Counted from the first letter of the stretch, positions 1 through 8,271 are shown. The stretch is DNA of 64,000 nt from Bacteroidetes bacterium HGW-Bacteroidetes-8 (GCA_002840895.1 PHCZ01000005.1:27618-91617), one strand, 5' to 3'. The notes: a model not told the origin generated them from the sequence alone. Numbers and translations: made by a program.

Positions 1-769
1 CTTTGTTAGCTCCATTAATCACACCGCTTCTTACAAGAGGGAGAACTCCATCTGCAAACATCTCTGTGTGAATTCCAAGGTTCTTATGCCCTCCCAGTTG
101 TGCCAGAACAGCATTGGGTATTGCTCCGATACCCATCTGCAGTGTTGCTCCGTCCTCTATAAGAGCAGCACAGTTTTTTCCGATAGCTGCCTCAATCGGG
201 TCCGGCTCAGCAAAGTGAGCAGGCTCCAGTTGTGTGTTATCTTCAACAAAGAGATCTATCATATTCAGTGGTATCATTGCATCACCCCAAGCCCGCGGAA
301 CACTCTTATTAACAACGGCTATCACATACTCTGCTGTCTCTATTGCAGCAAGTGTGGCATCTACCGAGGTTCCCAGAGAAACAAAGCCGTGTCTGTCCGG
401 GTAAGAGACCTGTATCATTGCTACATTGCAGGGGAGGATTCCGCTTCTGTAAAGTTTTTGGGTTTCGCTCAAAAATACCGGGATATAGTCGGCATAGCCT
501 GCCTGAACACTTTTTCTAACATTGCTCCCTACAAAAAACGCCTGGTGAAAGAATATACCTTCAAATTTTGGGTCTGCATAAGGGGCCTCACCCTCGGTGT
601 GGAGATGGTGGATTCTCACGTCCTTTAACTCTCCTCTCTCTCCTGCGCGTATAAGAGCATCAATCAGAATTTTGGGCGCGCTTGCAACACTGCTCAGGTG
701 AATGTGGTCACCGGATTTTACCACCCTAACAGCTTCGTCGGCACTGATGAACTTTAGATTTTTGTGCAT
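1..769 (-). CDS. Acetyl-CoA hydrolase/transferase family protein, 3' part missing
   Basis: The gene starts at an ATG (complement of 767-769) and stays open to the left edge, so 256 N-terminal residues are visible and the C-terminal half lies outside. The sequence resembles acyl-CoA:acetate and 4-hydroxybutyrate CoA-transferases, which move CoA between a short-chain acyl group and acetate during fermentation. Visible marks are the glycine-rich MGIGAIPNAVLAQLGGHK stretch (about residues 210-227) and the HTEMFADG motif. Glu236 in that motif sits where the covalent catalytic glutamate of 4-hydroxybutyrate CoA-transferase is expected (Glu238 in the clostridial enzyme). No signal peptide is seen, so it is cytoplasmic. 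It is divergent from the next gene across a 105-base gap. The family is clear; the acyl substrate cannot be told from this half. Confidence 0.82.
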   Translation of the reverse strand, partial: MHKNLKFISADEAVRVVKSGDHIHLSSVASAPKILIDALIRAGERGELKDVRIHHLHTEGEAPYADPKFEGIFFHQAFFVGSNVRKSVQAGYADYIPVFLSETQKLYRSGILPCNVAMIQVSYPDRHGFVSLGTSVDATLAAIETAEYVIAVVNKSVPRAWGDAMIPLNMIDLFVEDNTQLEPAHFAEPDPIEAAIGKNCAALIEDGATLQMGIGAIPNAVLAQLGGHKNLGIHTEMFADGVLPLVRSGVINGANK

Positions 770-846
770 GATAAATAATTGATATTTAGTTGAATTGATA
801 TAATATTGCCTAAATAATTTCAAGCGGCAAATGTATTAAAATTTCC

Positions 847-854
847 TATCTTTG
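847..854 (+). promoter_or_regulatory. Bacteroidota -7 box TATCTTTG
   Basis: TATCTTTG matches the TAnnTTTG -7 consensus of Bacteroidota and would place the transcript start near 858, about 17 bases before the ATG at 875. No TTG/TTTG -33 box is seen at the usual distance, so the call rests on one box. Confidence 0.35.
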
Positions 855-874
855 CATAATATTAGTTCTAAAGG

Positions 875-1684
875 ATGACATTAGTAACAATTACAAGCGA
901 CTGGAAAAATGGTGATTATTATCTTGGTGCACTCAAGGGATCACTTTTATCTCTGTCATCCGATATTAGTGTGGTCGATATAACAAATTCCATTCCGAGT
1001 TTTGATGTTTTACAGGAAATTTTCATACTTAAATCTACTTATCGCCATTTTCCACAAAATACAATCCATTTGATGGGTGTGATGAGCGAACCGGCACAAG
1101 GGACAAATATTGTTATTGTATTTGGAGAGGGGCACTATTTTGTTGGGGTGAATGACGGGAGGTTTTCGCTGCTATTTGATAATCCCCCTACTGTTTGTTT
1201 TGAGATTCTTAAGGGGAGAGATATCCCCTTCACAAGCTTCACTTCGTTGGAGTTGTTTAAGGAGGCTGTAGATATCATCTGCACTAACAACTTTGAGACA
1301 AGGACCAAAATCTGCACTATTAAGAGAGAGTCTTCGCCTGGGGTTGTACATAACGACAACAATATTACAGGCAGGGTACTTTACATAGACTCATTCGGCA
1401 ATGCAATAACAAATATTGAGAAGAGGGTTTTTAATTCAATTCATAAAGGGAGAGACTTTACAATTTTTGTACAAGGTCCGTATACAAAAATCAACAAGAT
1501 ATCAAGAGGCTACAACGATAGCTCTCCGGGAGAGATTATAGCGTTGTTTAATTCGGCCGGTTTGTTGGAAATTGCAGTTAATCAGGGTAATATTGCATTA
1601 TTAGAAAATCTTAATCCATCTTCGGAGATAAGGATAAGGTTTGCACAAACGGAATATATTGAGAAAAAAGAAAAAACAGTATAA
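875..1684 (+). CDS. S-adenosyl-L-methionine hydroxide adenosyltransferase family protein (DUF62)
   Basis: This 269-residue protein begins with the MTLVTITSDW strand typical of the family, which in characterised members hydrolyses S-adenosylmethionine to adenosine and methionine. The N-terminal part carries the DIT..IPSFD segment (about residues 35-46) and the C-terminal part has the YIDSFGNAITNIEK stretch (about 170-183) that builds the SAM site at the trimer interface. The length is normal. It abuts mazG directly (its TAA ends at 1684 and mazG begins at 1685), so they are almost certainly co-transcribed. The family is secure; the physiological purpose is unknown for the family generally. Confidence 0.85.
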   Translation: MTLVTITSDWKNGDYYLGALKGSLLSLSSDISVVDITNSIPSFDVLQEIFILKSTYRHFPQNTIHLMGVMSEPAQGTNIVIVFGEGHYFVGVNDGRFSLLFDNPPTVCFEILKGRDIPFTSFTSLELFKEAVDIICTNNFETRTKICTIKRESSPGVVHNDNNITGRVLYIDSFGNAITNIEKRVFNSIHKGRDFTIFVQGPYTKINKISRGYNDSSPGEIIALFNSAGLLEIAVNQGNIALLENLNPSSEIRIRFAQTEYIEKKEKTV

Positions 1685-2497
1685 ATGGAAAGAGAGAAGG
1701 CAGTAAAAAGTTTTGAGAGACTTTTAGATATTATGGATGAGTTAAGGGCTAAGTGCCCTTGGGACAGGGAGCAGACAATGGAGTCTCTCAGGCCTCTCAC
1801 AATTGAGGAGACCTATGAGTTGAGTGATGCAATTCTGGTAAAGGAGAGCGCTAACATTGGTAAAGAGCTTGGAGATATTCTTCTTCACATTGTTTTCTAT
1901 GCTAAGATAGGAGAGGAGCAGGGAGTTTTTGATATCTCAACAATTATTGAAGGTTTGTGCAATAAATTGGTTTACAGGCATCCTCACGTTTTTTCTCAAA
2001 CAGAGGTGAACGGAACTCGGGAGGTTATAGAGAATTGGGAGCAACTAAAAGGAAAAGAGAAGGATGGGAACAGAAGCCTGCTGAGCGGAGTTCCCGGTTC
2101 ACTACCTTCATTGGTCAAGGCATATCGTATTCAGGACAAGGCTAGAGCCGTGGGATTTGATTGGGATATCCGTGAACAGGTGTGGGATAAGGTGAGAGAG
2201 GAGATAGCTGAATTTGAGAGTGAGATAGTACAAGAGGAGAGAGGGTATATTAGCACAAATATCGAGGGTGGAGACGGAAGAGGTGCCGAACAGGAGTTTG
2301 GAGATCTGCTTTTTTCACTTGTTAATGCAGCAAGGCTATACAACATCAACCCGGATACTGCACTTGAGATGACCAATAAAAAGTTCATCAAGCGGTTTAA
2401 CTATCTGGAAGAGAAAACTATTAAAAAAGGTAAATCTCTTAAAGATCTCTCTCTTGAGGAGATGAATCTCATATGGGAGGAGGCAAAAAAACTGTAG
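1685..2497 (+). CDS. mazG: Nucleoside triphosphate pyrophosphohydrolase MazG
   Basis: MazG hydrolyses nucleoside triphosphates to monophosphates and pyrophosphate, cleaning up damaged or non-canonical NTPs and lowering (p)ppGpp signalling in some species. The 270-residue length fits two tandem MazG domains. The first has the hallmark CPWDREQT (about residues 24-31), an EETYEL metal-binding helix and a KELGDILLHIVF helix (about 58-69). The second repeats the pattern with EEIAEFESE and EQEFGDLLFSLVN. It begins on the base after the stop of the DUF62 gene and is followed two bases later by tcdA, so the three genes form a tight operon. Confidence 0.92.
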   Translation: MEREKAVKSFERLLDIMDELRAKCPWDREQTMESLRPLTIEETYELSDAILVKESANIGKELGDILLHIVFYAKIGEEQGVFDISTIIEGLCNKLVYRHPHVFSQTEVNGTREVIENWEQLKGKEKDGNRSLLSGVPGSLPSLVKAYRIQDKARAVGFDWDIREQVWDKVREEIAEFESEIVQEERGYISTNIEGGDGRGAEQEFGDLLFSLVNAARLYNINPDTALEMTNKKFIKRFNYLEEKTIKKGKSLKDLSLEEMNLIWEEAKKL

Positions 2498-2498
2498 T

Positions 2499-3233
2499 AT
2501 GAAGGTAAACGAGTGGCAATCCAGAAGTGAATTACTTCTAGGGAAAGAGTCTTTAGAAAAACTGAACAGGACAACTTTTGCTATTATTGGGCTTGGTGGT
2601 GTGGGAGCATTTGCTGCCGAGATGGTAGTTCGTGCAGGTGCAGGAAGAGTGGTTATTCTGGACAGCGATGTTGTTAATCTCTCTAATAAAAACAGACAAC
2701 TTTTAGCACTGGACAGCACTCTGGGGCAATATAAGGTAAAACTTATGGAGAGTAGACTCAGGGATATCAATAAAGATCTTGAGGTTGTATCTATAGCGGA
2801 GTATCTCACTGAGGAGAATGTTCACACCCTTTTGGAGGGGCAAAAAATTGATTGTGTTATTGATGCCATCGATACTCTCTCTCCCAAAATTGCTCTTATA
2901 CAATACTGTATCAAGAACTCCATTCCACTAATCAGCTCAATGGGAGCTGGTGCAAAGACCGATGCCACAAAAATAGAGGTGAAAGATATATCCAAATCGT
3001 TTAACTGCCCTCTAGCATATATGTTAAGGAAACGGCTAAGAAAGGTTGGGATAAGTAAAGGTTTTAAGGTGGTTTTTTCTGAAGAGCTCCCGGATACAGA
3101 TGCAATTATTCCGGTACAGGAGCAGAATAAAAAATCTCAGGTGGGGACAATATCCTATATGCCTGCAGTTTTCGGCTGTATTGCTGCTCAGGCAGCCTTA
3201 CTCCATATCCTTGAGGATGATACCATAGATTAA
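2499..3233 (+). CDS. tcdA: tRNA threonylcarbamoyladenosine dehydratase (ThiF/E1-like)
   Basis: The 244-residue protein belongs to the E1-like ThiF/MoeB superfamily and matches the TcdA (CsdL/YgdL) branch, which uses ATP to cyclise t6A37 of tRNA to ct6A. Seen directly: nucleotide-binding GLGGVGAFAAEM (about residues 31-42), the following acidic strand VVILDSD, the NLSNKNRQ motif (about 61-68) that contacts ATP, and the SSMGAGAKTD segment (about 145-154) characteristic of this branch. Typical length. It is the last gene of the 875-3233 operon. A generic ThiF adenylyltransferase is the only serious alternative. Confidence 0.85.
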   Translation: MKVNEWQSRSELLLGKESLEKLNRTTFAIIGLGGVGAFAAEMVVRAGAGRVVILDSDVVNLSNKNRQLLALDSTLGQYKVKLMESRLRDINKDLEVVSIAEYLTEENVHTLLEGQKIDCVIDAIDTLSPKIALIQYCIKNSIPLISSMGAGAKTDATKIEVKDISKSFNCPLAYMLRKRLRKVGISKGFKVVFSEELPDTDAIIPVQEQNKKSQVGTISYMPAVFGCIAAQAALLHILEDDTID

Positions 3234-3253
3234 GCTTTCTACCTTTTTTTTAG

Positions 3254-3261
3254 TACATTTG
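3254..3261 (+). promoter_or_regulatory. Bacteroidota -7 box TACATTTG
   Basis: TACATTTG matches TAnnTTTG and lies 31 bases before the ATG at 3293. It could start the transcript that runs through the acetyltransferase-like gene into the hydrogenase-linked signalling genes. A -33 box is not obvious. Confidence 0.35.
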
Positions 3262-3292
3262 TAAGATATAACCTAACCTAAACCCTGCACTT

Positions 3293-4408
3293 ATGGAATT
3301 TAAAATTAAAGAGGTTACAACACCCTCCCAAATTAAAAAATTCATAAAGTTTCCACATAAACTGTATAAAGGCAACAACCAGTATGTGCCTGTACTTAAC
3401 GGAGATGAATTTGAAACTCTAACGAAAAGCCCTGCTCTTGAGTACTGTAAGATAAAGATGTGGGTTGCAACAGACAACAAAAATAAAATAGTGGGAAGAG
3501 TTGCCGGTATCTGGAATCCTCACTCAAACGAGTACCATTTTGAAAAGAGAGTCCGTTTTGGCTGGTTCGACTTTATTGATAACCGCGACGTTGCAGCAGC
3601 TTTGTTAGAGCAGGTTGCCGGGTGGGGAAGAGAACTTGGAATGGAGCAGATGCACGGACCTCTTGGTTACAACACACTCAACCGCCAGGGTATGATGATT
3701 GAAGGATTTGAGAACACTCCTCCCATTAATTGCTTATATAACTATCCATACTACTCAAGAATTATGGACGAGTTAGGTTATGAGAAGCAGGTAGATTGGG
3801 TTCAGATTAAACTGCGTGCAGATGAGGGAGTTCCAGATAAGATTAAACGCATTAACTCTATGTTGCTGGAGAAACATAATCTTAGAATTATGGACATCAA
3901 AGAGCTTAAGGGTTCAAGTAAATTGATAAAAAGTTTCCAGAAGAGCTACAACGAGGGTTTTAAAGATATAGATAATTTTGTACCGCTAACAGATTCAGAG
4001 GTGGAGAAAGTTGCTAAAGATTACTTCTCAAAACTGAGGAAGGAGCTTACCTGTATTATACTTGACGGAGAGGACAATATTGCTGCATTCGGAATATGTG
4101 TTCCCAATCTCTCAACCTCTTTTAAGAGGGCTGGCGGTAGATTATTCCCTTTTGGATTTTTACACATCCTCAGGGAGTTTCGTAACTATACCACTATAGA
4201 TCTTCTGCTTTTGGGAGCATCTTCGGAGTGGCAGAACAAAGGAATTTCATCAATTTATCATACACATATCGCTACTAACCTTGAAAGAGGAACAATAAAG
4301 TACGCCATTACCAACCCGCAGGCAGAGAATAACTCTGCATATAAAGTTTGGGATAGATACGGCTATGAGCCATATATGAAGAGAAGATGTTATATAAAAA
4401 GTTTATAA
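3293..4408 (+). CDS. GNAT-superfamily acyltransferase-like protein
   Basis: This 371-residue protein resembles the YghO-like group of GNAT N-acetyltransferases. A GNAT-like fold is suggested by the segment MWVATDNKNKIVGRVAGIWN (residues about 56-75), which looks like the beta2-beta3 hairpin, and by a C-terminal part (about 300-371) with LLLGASSEWQNKGISSIYH, a plausible acetyl-CoA pyrophosphate-binding helix, ending in the TNPQAENN...WDRYGYEPYMKRR stretch typical of this group. No signal peptide. It ends only four bases before the first DRTGG gene, so it is probably co-transcribed with the hydrogenase cluster, though whether it works with it is unknown. Substrate unknown. Confidence 0.65.
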   Translation: MEFKIKEVTTPSQIKKFIKFPHKLYKGNNQYVPVLNGDEFETLTKSPALEYCKIKMWVATDNKNKIVGRVAGIWNPHSNEYHFEKRVRFGWFDFIDNRDVAAALLEQVAGWGRELGMEQMHGPLGYNTLNRQGMMIEGFENTPPINCLYNYPYYSRIMDELGYEKQVDWVQIKLRADEGVPDKIKRINSMLLEKHNLRIMDIKELKGSSKLIKSFQKSYNEGFKDIDNFVPLTDSEVEKVAKDYFSKLRKELTCIILDGEDNIAAFGICVPNLSTSFKRAGGRLFPFGFLHILREFRNYTTIDLLLLGASSEWQNKGISSIYHTHIATNLERGTIKYAITNPQAENNSAYKVWDRYGYEPYMKRRCYIKSL

Positions 4409-4412
4409 CCAA

Positions 4413-4757
4413 ATGAAATTAAGGGATATTTGCTCTCTCACAGAGGGTGTTGTAGTAAGCGGAGAGAGTAGGCTGGACGATAGTGTCGAGTTTGCTTTTG
4501 CTTCGGATCTTATGAGTGACGTTCTCACTATCAAAAAAGATCATTTTCTGCTTATAACAGGACTAGCCAACATACAGTCCATTAGAACAGCAGAGATGTC
4601 GGATGCGCCTTATATGCTTTTATGCAGAAACAAGGAGGTTACCAAAGAGATGCTGGAGCTGGCTCAAGAGGATAATATTCTCATTATAAAAAGTAAATTC
4701 TCAATGTTTCGATGTGCCGGTATTCTTTTCAATGCCGGATTAAAACCTGTATACTAA
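4413..4757 (+). CDS. DRTGG-domain protein, hydrogenase-cluster copy 1
   Basis: A 114-residue single-domain protein resembling DRTGG domains, small ligand-binding folds otherwise found beside CBS domains in phosphotransacetylase and pyrophosphatase regulators. The pattern is a KLRDICSLTEG start, a central FAFASDLMSDVLTI segment (about residues 26-39) and a C-terminal ILIIKSKFSMFRCAGIL segment (about 89-105). The gene at 6567 encodes a paralogue with the same landmarks (YSSDLLSDVMG, ILGSDLDAFELCGEL). Both flank the sensory-type hydrogenase at 5193. Stop and next start are one base apart. A regulatory nucleotide- or redox-sensing role is an inference from context. Confidence 0.65.
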   Translation: MKLRDICSLTEGVVVSGESRLDDSVEFAFASDLMSDVLTIKKDHFLLITGLANIQSIRTAEMSDAPYMLLCRNKEVTKEMLELAQEDNILIIKSKFSMFRCAGILFNAGLKPVY

Positions 4758-4758
4758 T

Positions 4759-5169
4759 ATGCATTTCGAGTACAAGGTAGAGGGAGGAGATTTTACACAG
4801 GCAGGTTATGCAGCCTCACAGATAAAGAGGAGCCTTAAGCAACTTGGTGTTGATTCATCGGTAATTAAAAGAGTGGTTGTGGCACTTTACGAAGCCGAAG
4901 TTAACATTGTTGCACACGCCTACAGAGGAGTTATCTATGCAGATATTGAGAGTTCCGGAATAAAACTGAAACTTGTAGATGAGGGGCCGGGAATTCCGGA
5001 TGTTACCAGAGCAATGACTAAGGGATTCTCCACTGCCTCTCCTGCTGTTAGAGAGATGGGATTCGGAGCCGGAATGGGACTTCCCAATATCAGCGAAAAT
5101 GCAGATTCGCTTACAATAGATACTGTAGTGGGAAAGGGGACCACACTTAATATTGAGATAAAATTTTGA
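4759..5169 (+). CDS. RsbW-like anti-sigma-factor type ATPase (HATPase only)
   Basis: A 136-residue protein consisting of just one GHKL ATPase domain, like the SpoIIAB/RsbW serine kinases that bind sigma or anti-anti-sigma partners. The N-box is EAEVNIVAHAY (about residues 36-46), the G1 box DEGPGIPD (about 75-82) and the G2 box GFGAGMGLPNI (about 101-111). There is no histidine phosphoacceptor domain. It starts right after the first DRTGG gene and precedes the hydrogenase-like gene by 23 bases. Such ATPases are known neighbours of sensory [FeFe] hydrogenases; the actual partner is not identifiable here, and no sigma factor or STAS protein is adjacent. Confidence 0.75.
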   Translation: MHFEYKVEGGDFTQAGYAASQIKRSLKQLGVDSSVIKRVVVALYEAEVNIVAHAYRGVIYADIESSGIKLKLVDEGPGIPDVTRAMTKGFSTASPAVREMGFGAGMGLPNISENADSLTIDTVVGKGTTLNIEIKF

Positions 5170-5192
5170 GATAACTTTTTGCATTTATAGAT

Positions 5193-6536
5193 GTGAGCAG
5201 ACGTCAAACTACATATAACAGGGCGCTTGAGATAGTCGAGGATATCTGTATAGGGTGTTCTCACTGTATTAAGGTCTGCCCGACCGAAGCACTTAGAGTT
5301 TCCGGCGGGAAGGCGGGAATTCACGCAGACTGGTGTATAGATTGCGGGGAGTGTTACAGGGTTTGTCCTACCAGAGCCATAAGGGTGATGGATGATGACT
5401 TTAAACAGATTTACCAATTCAAACACAGAGTACTGCTGGTCCCATCTGTCTTCTTTGCACAATTCAAAGACTCAATTCAACGTAACACAATATGCCAAAT
5501 TATAGGTGAGCTTGGTTTCACAGAGGTGTGTGCAGTTGAGCAGAGCGTAGATACCCTTCTTAATGAGATTAATGACTATCTTGAAACAGCCCAGAAACCG
5601 GTTATTTCGTCATTTTGTCCGGCAGTTATAAGACTTATTCAGGTAAGGTTCCCATCATTGGTAGATAATATAATGAAGCTTCTACCGCCGATTGAGATTA
5701 CAGCACAGTATTACAAAAAGCGATTTGAGAAGGAGGGTATAGCGGAGAGTGAATATGGTATATTCTATCTAACACCCTGTATCGCCAAAATAGCCGCAGT
5801 AAAATCTCCGGTAGGAGGGTATGTCTCTCCGATAACCGGAGTTATAAATATGGACTTCTTCTTTAATAAAGTATATTTAGCTTATAAACAGAGGATTCCT
5901 ATAACAACGAACATTATTATAAATGGCGAACTCTCCTCTAAAGGGGTGCTTTTCCCAACTACAGGTCAGGAGAGTGCTCACGTAAAGGGGCGTACACTGG
6001 CCGTAGATGGTATGAAGAATATTATAGATTTTCTGGAGATGCTGGAGAATGAGGAGATAGATAATGTAGATTTTCTGGAGATCAGAGCCTGCGACGAATC
6101 TTGTGCAGGGGGGATCCTATCTCACCGAAACAGATTCCTTACTGCTGAGAGTCTTAAAAACTTTGCCAAAACTATTCCCGACAGCCATAACCTTATTGAT
6201 GAGTACAAGAGATCTTGCAGTGCAGTAGTTCATATGGACAAAATTGAGCCACGCTCTATGGTTAAATATGACAAAGATATTGAGATTGCAATCAAAAAGA
6301 TGGAGAGTGCAAGGCGACTTAAGAAGATACTTCCGGGAATTGACTGTGGAGCCTGCGGAGCTCCAAGTTGCGAGGCTCTTGCAGAGGATATTGTCAGGGA
6401 TCAGGCTCAGATTAACTCCTGTATATTCCTGAGAACTATCTTTGAAAAGAGAGGTGAGATATCTCTGGAAGATACAATTAAGATTATGGAGAGTATATGG
6501 GGTGAGGCGAGGTTTGATAAAAATGAGGAAGAGTAG
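5193..6536 (+). CDS. Putative sensory-type [FeFe] hydrogenase with extra Fe-S domains
   Basis: A 447-residue protein with, in order, a two-cluster ferredoxin domain (CIGCSHCIKVCP at 19-30 and CIDCGECYRVCP at 48-59), a [FeFe] hydrogenase H-cluster domain (about 80-345) and a C-terminal four-cysteine Fe-S motif (Cys385, 388, 393, 410). The four H-cluster ligands are present: Cys142 (SSFCPAV), Cys196 (TPCIAK), Cys300 and Cys304 (ACDESCAGG). The cysteine that relays protons in catalytic enzymes (first C of TSCCP) is Phe141, and MPC has become TPC. These changes, and the absence of a C-terminal small subunit, are typical of putative sensory (group C/D) enzymes. It starts at GTG: the nearby ATG at 5191 runs straight into TGA and an in-frame stop lies at 5172. 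Confidence 0.82.
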   Translation: MSRRQTTYNRALEIVEDICIGCSHCIKVCPTEALRVSGGKAGIHADWCIDCGECYRVCPTRAIRVMDDDFKQIYQFKHRVLLVPSVFFAQFKDSIQRNTICQIIGELGFTEVCAVEQSVDTLLNEINDYLETAQKPVISSFCPAVIRLIQVRFPSLVDNIMKLLPPIEITAQYYKKRFEKEGIAESEYGIFYLTPCIAKIAAVKSPVGGYVSPITGVINMDFFFNKVYLAYKQRIPITTNIIINGELSSKGVLFPTTGQESAHVKGRTLAVDGMKNIIDFLEMLENEEIDNVDFLEIRACDESCAGGILSHRNRFLTAESLKNFAKTIPDSHNLIDEYKRSCSAVVHMDKIEPRSMVKYDKDIEIAIKKMESARRLKKILPGIDCGACGAPSCEALAEDIVRDQAQINSCIFLRTIFEKRGEISLEDTIKIMESIWGEARFDKNEEE

Positions 6537-6566
6537 TTATTTAACATTTAATAAACTCAATATAGA

Positions 6567-6899
6567 ATGAAAGTTAAGGACATAGCCCAAAAGATGAATC
6601 TCAAAGTGTACTCTTGTGAAGATGCAATGGAAAATAGTGTTACCGGAGGATACTCTTCGGATCTTCTGTCAGATGTTATGGGACACTCTAAGGAGGGGCA
6701 GCTCTGGATAACTCTTCAGACCCATAAGAATATTATTGGGGTTGCATCCCTTAGAGATCTATCTGCAATTATACTTGTAAAAGGATTTACTCCTGACCTG
6801 GAGACTATTAAGCTATCTCAGAGCGAGAATATACCAATTTTGGGTAGCGATCTGGATGCCTTTGAACTTTGCGGAGAGCTTTACCAGCTTTTGAAATAG
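6567..6899 (+). CDS. DRTGG-domain protein, hydrogenase-cluster copy 2
   Basis: A 110-residue paralogue of the protein at 4413, again a single DRTGG-like domain: KVKDIAQKMNLKVYS start, GGYSSDLLSDVMGHS (about residues 27-41), a middle strand WITLQTHKNIIGVASL, and an end with ENIPILGSDLDAFELCGELY. The two copies differ at most positions, so they are old duplicates, possibly forming a heterodimer or binding different ligands. It sits 30 bases after the hydrogenase-like gene and 16 bases before the PHP gene. Function unknown; a regulatory role in hydrogen or redox sensing is inferred from position only. Confidence 0.65.
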   Translation: MKVKDIAQKMNLKVYSCEDAMENSVTGGYSSDLLSDVMGHSKEGQLWITLQTHKNIIGVASLRDLSAIILVKGFTPDLETIKLSQSENIPILGSDLDAFELCGELYQLLK

Positions 6900-6915
6900 T
6901 CCCTGTTCTTAAAAC

Positions 6916-7623
6916 TTGAAGGCAGATCTTCATATTCACACTACACTATCTCCTTGCGGCGACATTGAGATGACTCCTGTTGCAATAATTGCAAAGGCAA
7001 AAGAGATTGGGCTTGATCTGATTGGAATTACAGATCATAACTCAACCCTTCAGGCCAGGGAGATTCGTAGGGTGGGGCAGCTTGCAGGAGTAGAGGTACT
7101 TTGTGGAGCCGAAATTACCACTCGGGAAGAGGTTCACGTTCTCGCTTTTGTGGAGGGAGATGACTCTCTGGACAAGCTTCAGGAGTGGCTTACAAACAAC
7201 CTTATTGTTGTTCCGAACAATCCGGATATTTTCGGTTACCAGCTGGTAGTAAATCAAAATGAGGATGTGATTTACCAAGAGGATAATCTGCTTATTGGAG
7301 CAATAGATAAAAGTATAGAGGAGGTAGAGGAGTTTGTTCACTCTTTGGGAGGCATATTTATTCCTGCCCATATTGATAAGCAGCAGAACTCGGTGATCAG
7401 CCAGCTGGGTTTTCTTCCGACCCACCTCAGAGTTGATGCTCTGGAGCTCTCTTCCAATGTAAATATAGAGGATTTCAAAAAGATGAACAGCTATATTGCA
7501 AAAAAACCTTTTATACAATCTTCAGATGCTCATTATATAGATGATATAGGAAAGGTATATACAGAACTCAAAACAGAAGGAACCACATTTGAACAGATAA
7601 AATCTGCAATTAACAGAATATGA
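6916..7623 (+). CDS. PHP-domain phosphoesterase
   Basis: The 235-residue protein is a PHP (polymerase and histidinol phosphatase) fold metal-dependent phosphoesterase. Metal-binding motifs are visible: DLHIHTTLSPCG (about residues 4-15), GITDHNS (about 37-43), the CGAEITTREEVHVLAF block (about 63-78), IPAHIDK (about 150-156) and the late SSDAHYIDDIG (about 203-213). It must start at TTG (6916) because the DLHIH motif begins three codons later and there is no earlier ATG. Its stop overlaps the ATG of the next gene (ATGA). PHP genes recur near sensory [FeFe] hydrogenases; its substrate, perhaps a phosphorylated protein or small molecule, is unknown. Confidence 0.78.
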   Translation: MKADLHIHTTLSPCGDIEMTPVAIIAKAKEIGLDLIGITDHNSTLQAREIRRVGQLAGVEVLCGAEITTREEVHVLAFVEGDDSLDKLQEWLTNNLIVVPNNPDIFGYQLVVNQNEDVIYQEDNLLIGAIDKSIEEVEEFVHSLGGIFIPAHIDKQQNSVISQLGFLPTHLRVDALELSSNVNIEDFKKMNSYIAKKPFIQSSDAHYIDDIGKVYTELKTEGTTFEQIKSAINRI

Positions 7624-8168
7624 ATGACCTCTCTCTCCATATAATAGATATCATACAGAACTCCCTTACTGCAGGGGCAACTCTAATTAAACTCACTGTA
7701 AATGAGGAGATAAAAAGAGATTTGCTCACTATAGAGATTGAAGATAACGGAAAAGGTATGAGTGTTCAACAGGTAATGAGTCTTGAAGATCCTTTTTTTA
7801 CATCCCGTACCACTAGAAGGGTAGGGATGGGGATTCCACTCTTCAAACAATCTGCAGTGCAGAGTTCAGGAGACCTTACTGTACTCTCGGAGCCGGGTGT
7901 GGGAACTAAAGTGACTGCAACTTTCAAGCATAGTCACATTGACCGCCCTCCCCTTGGAGATCTGGCAAACAGCTTTATTCTTATGGTGAGTGCAAATCCT
8001 GATAGAGAGTTCTTTTTAAGATATCTCTATAACGGTAGCGAGTATTGCTTCGATACAGTAGAAGTAAAGGAGATTCTTGACGGACTCCCTCTTTATGACC
8101 CTTCAGTTATCAGAACACTCACTGCTATGGTGGATGCAAACATAAAAGATATTAAAGAGGAAAATTAA
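7620..8168 (+). CDS. Histidine-kinase-like ATPase without phosphoacceptor domain
   Basis: A 182-residue protein with a GHKL ATPase domain in its first 100 residues: N-box LHIIDIIQNSLTAGA (about 6-20), G1 box EDNGKGM (about 41-47) and a G2 segment RVGMGIPLFKQSA (about 65-77). Residues about 105-182 form a short C-terminal domain of unknown type. There is no H-box helix and no membrane segment, so it cannot autophosphorylate like an ordinary sensor kinase. It overlaps the PHP gene by four bases and ends the signalling block; 186 bases with a separate strong promoter follow. It likely acts with the PHP, DRTGG and hydrogenase-like proteins, but its phosphorylation target is unknown. Confidence 0.72.
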   Translation: MNDLSLHIIDIIQNSLTAGATLIKLTVNEEIKRDLLTIEIEDNGKGMSVQQVMSLEDPFFTSRTTRRVGMGIPLFKQSAVQSSGDLTVLSEPGVGTKVTATFKHSHIDRPPLGDLANSFILMVSANPDREFFLRYLYNGSEYCFDTVEVKEILDGLPLYDPSVIRTLTAMVDANIKDIKEEN

Positions 8169-8271
8169 ATTTTATTATCGAATTTAGTTCTTATATTTGC
8201 GAAATTATTAGGCACGCACTATTATATAGTAATTAAAATATAACAAATTGTAACTTGAACCCCAATTATTT

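Noticed and set aside
68..628. 186-codon plus-strand open frame
   Set aside because: It is antisense to the CoA-transferase, whose minus-strand translation has clear family motifs. The plus frame reads as nonsense with many Cys.
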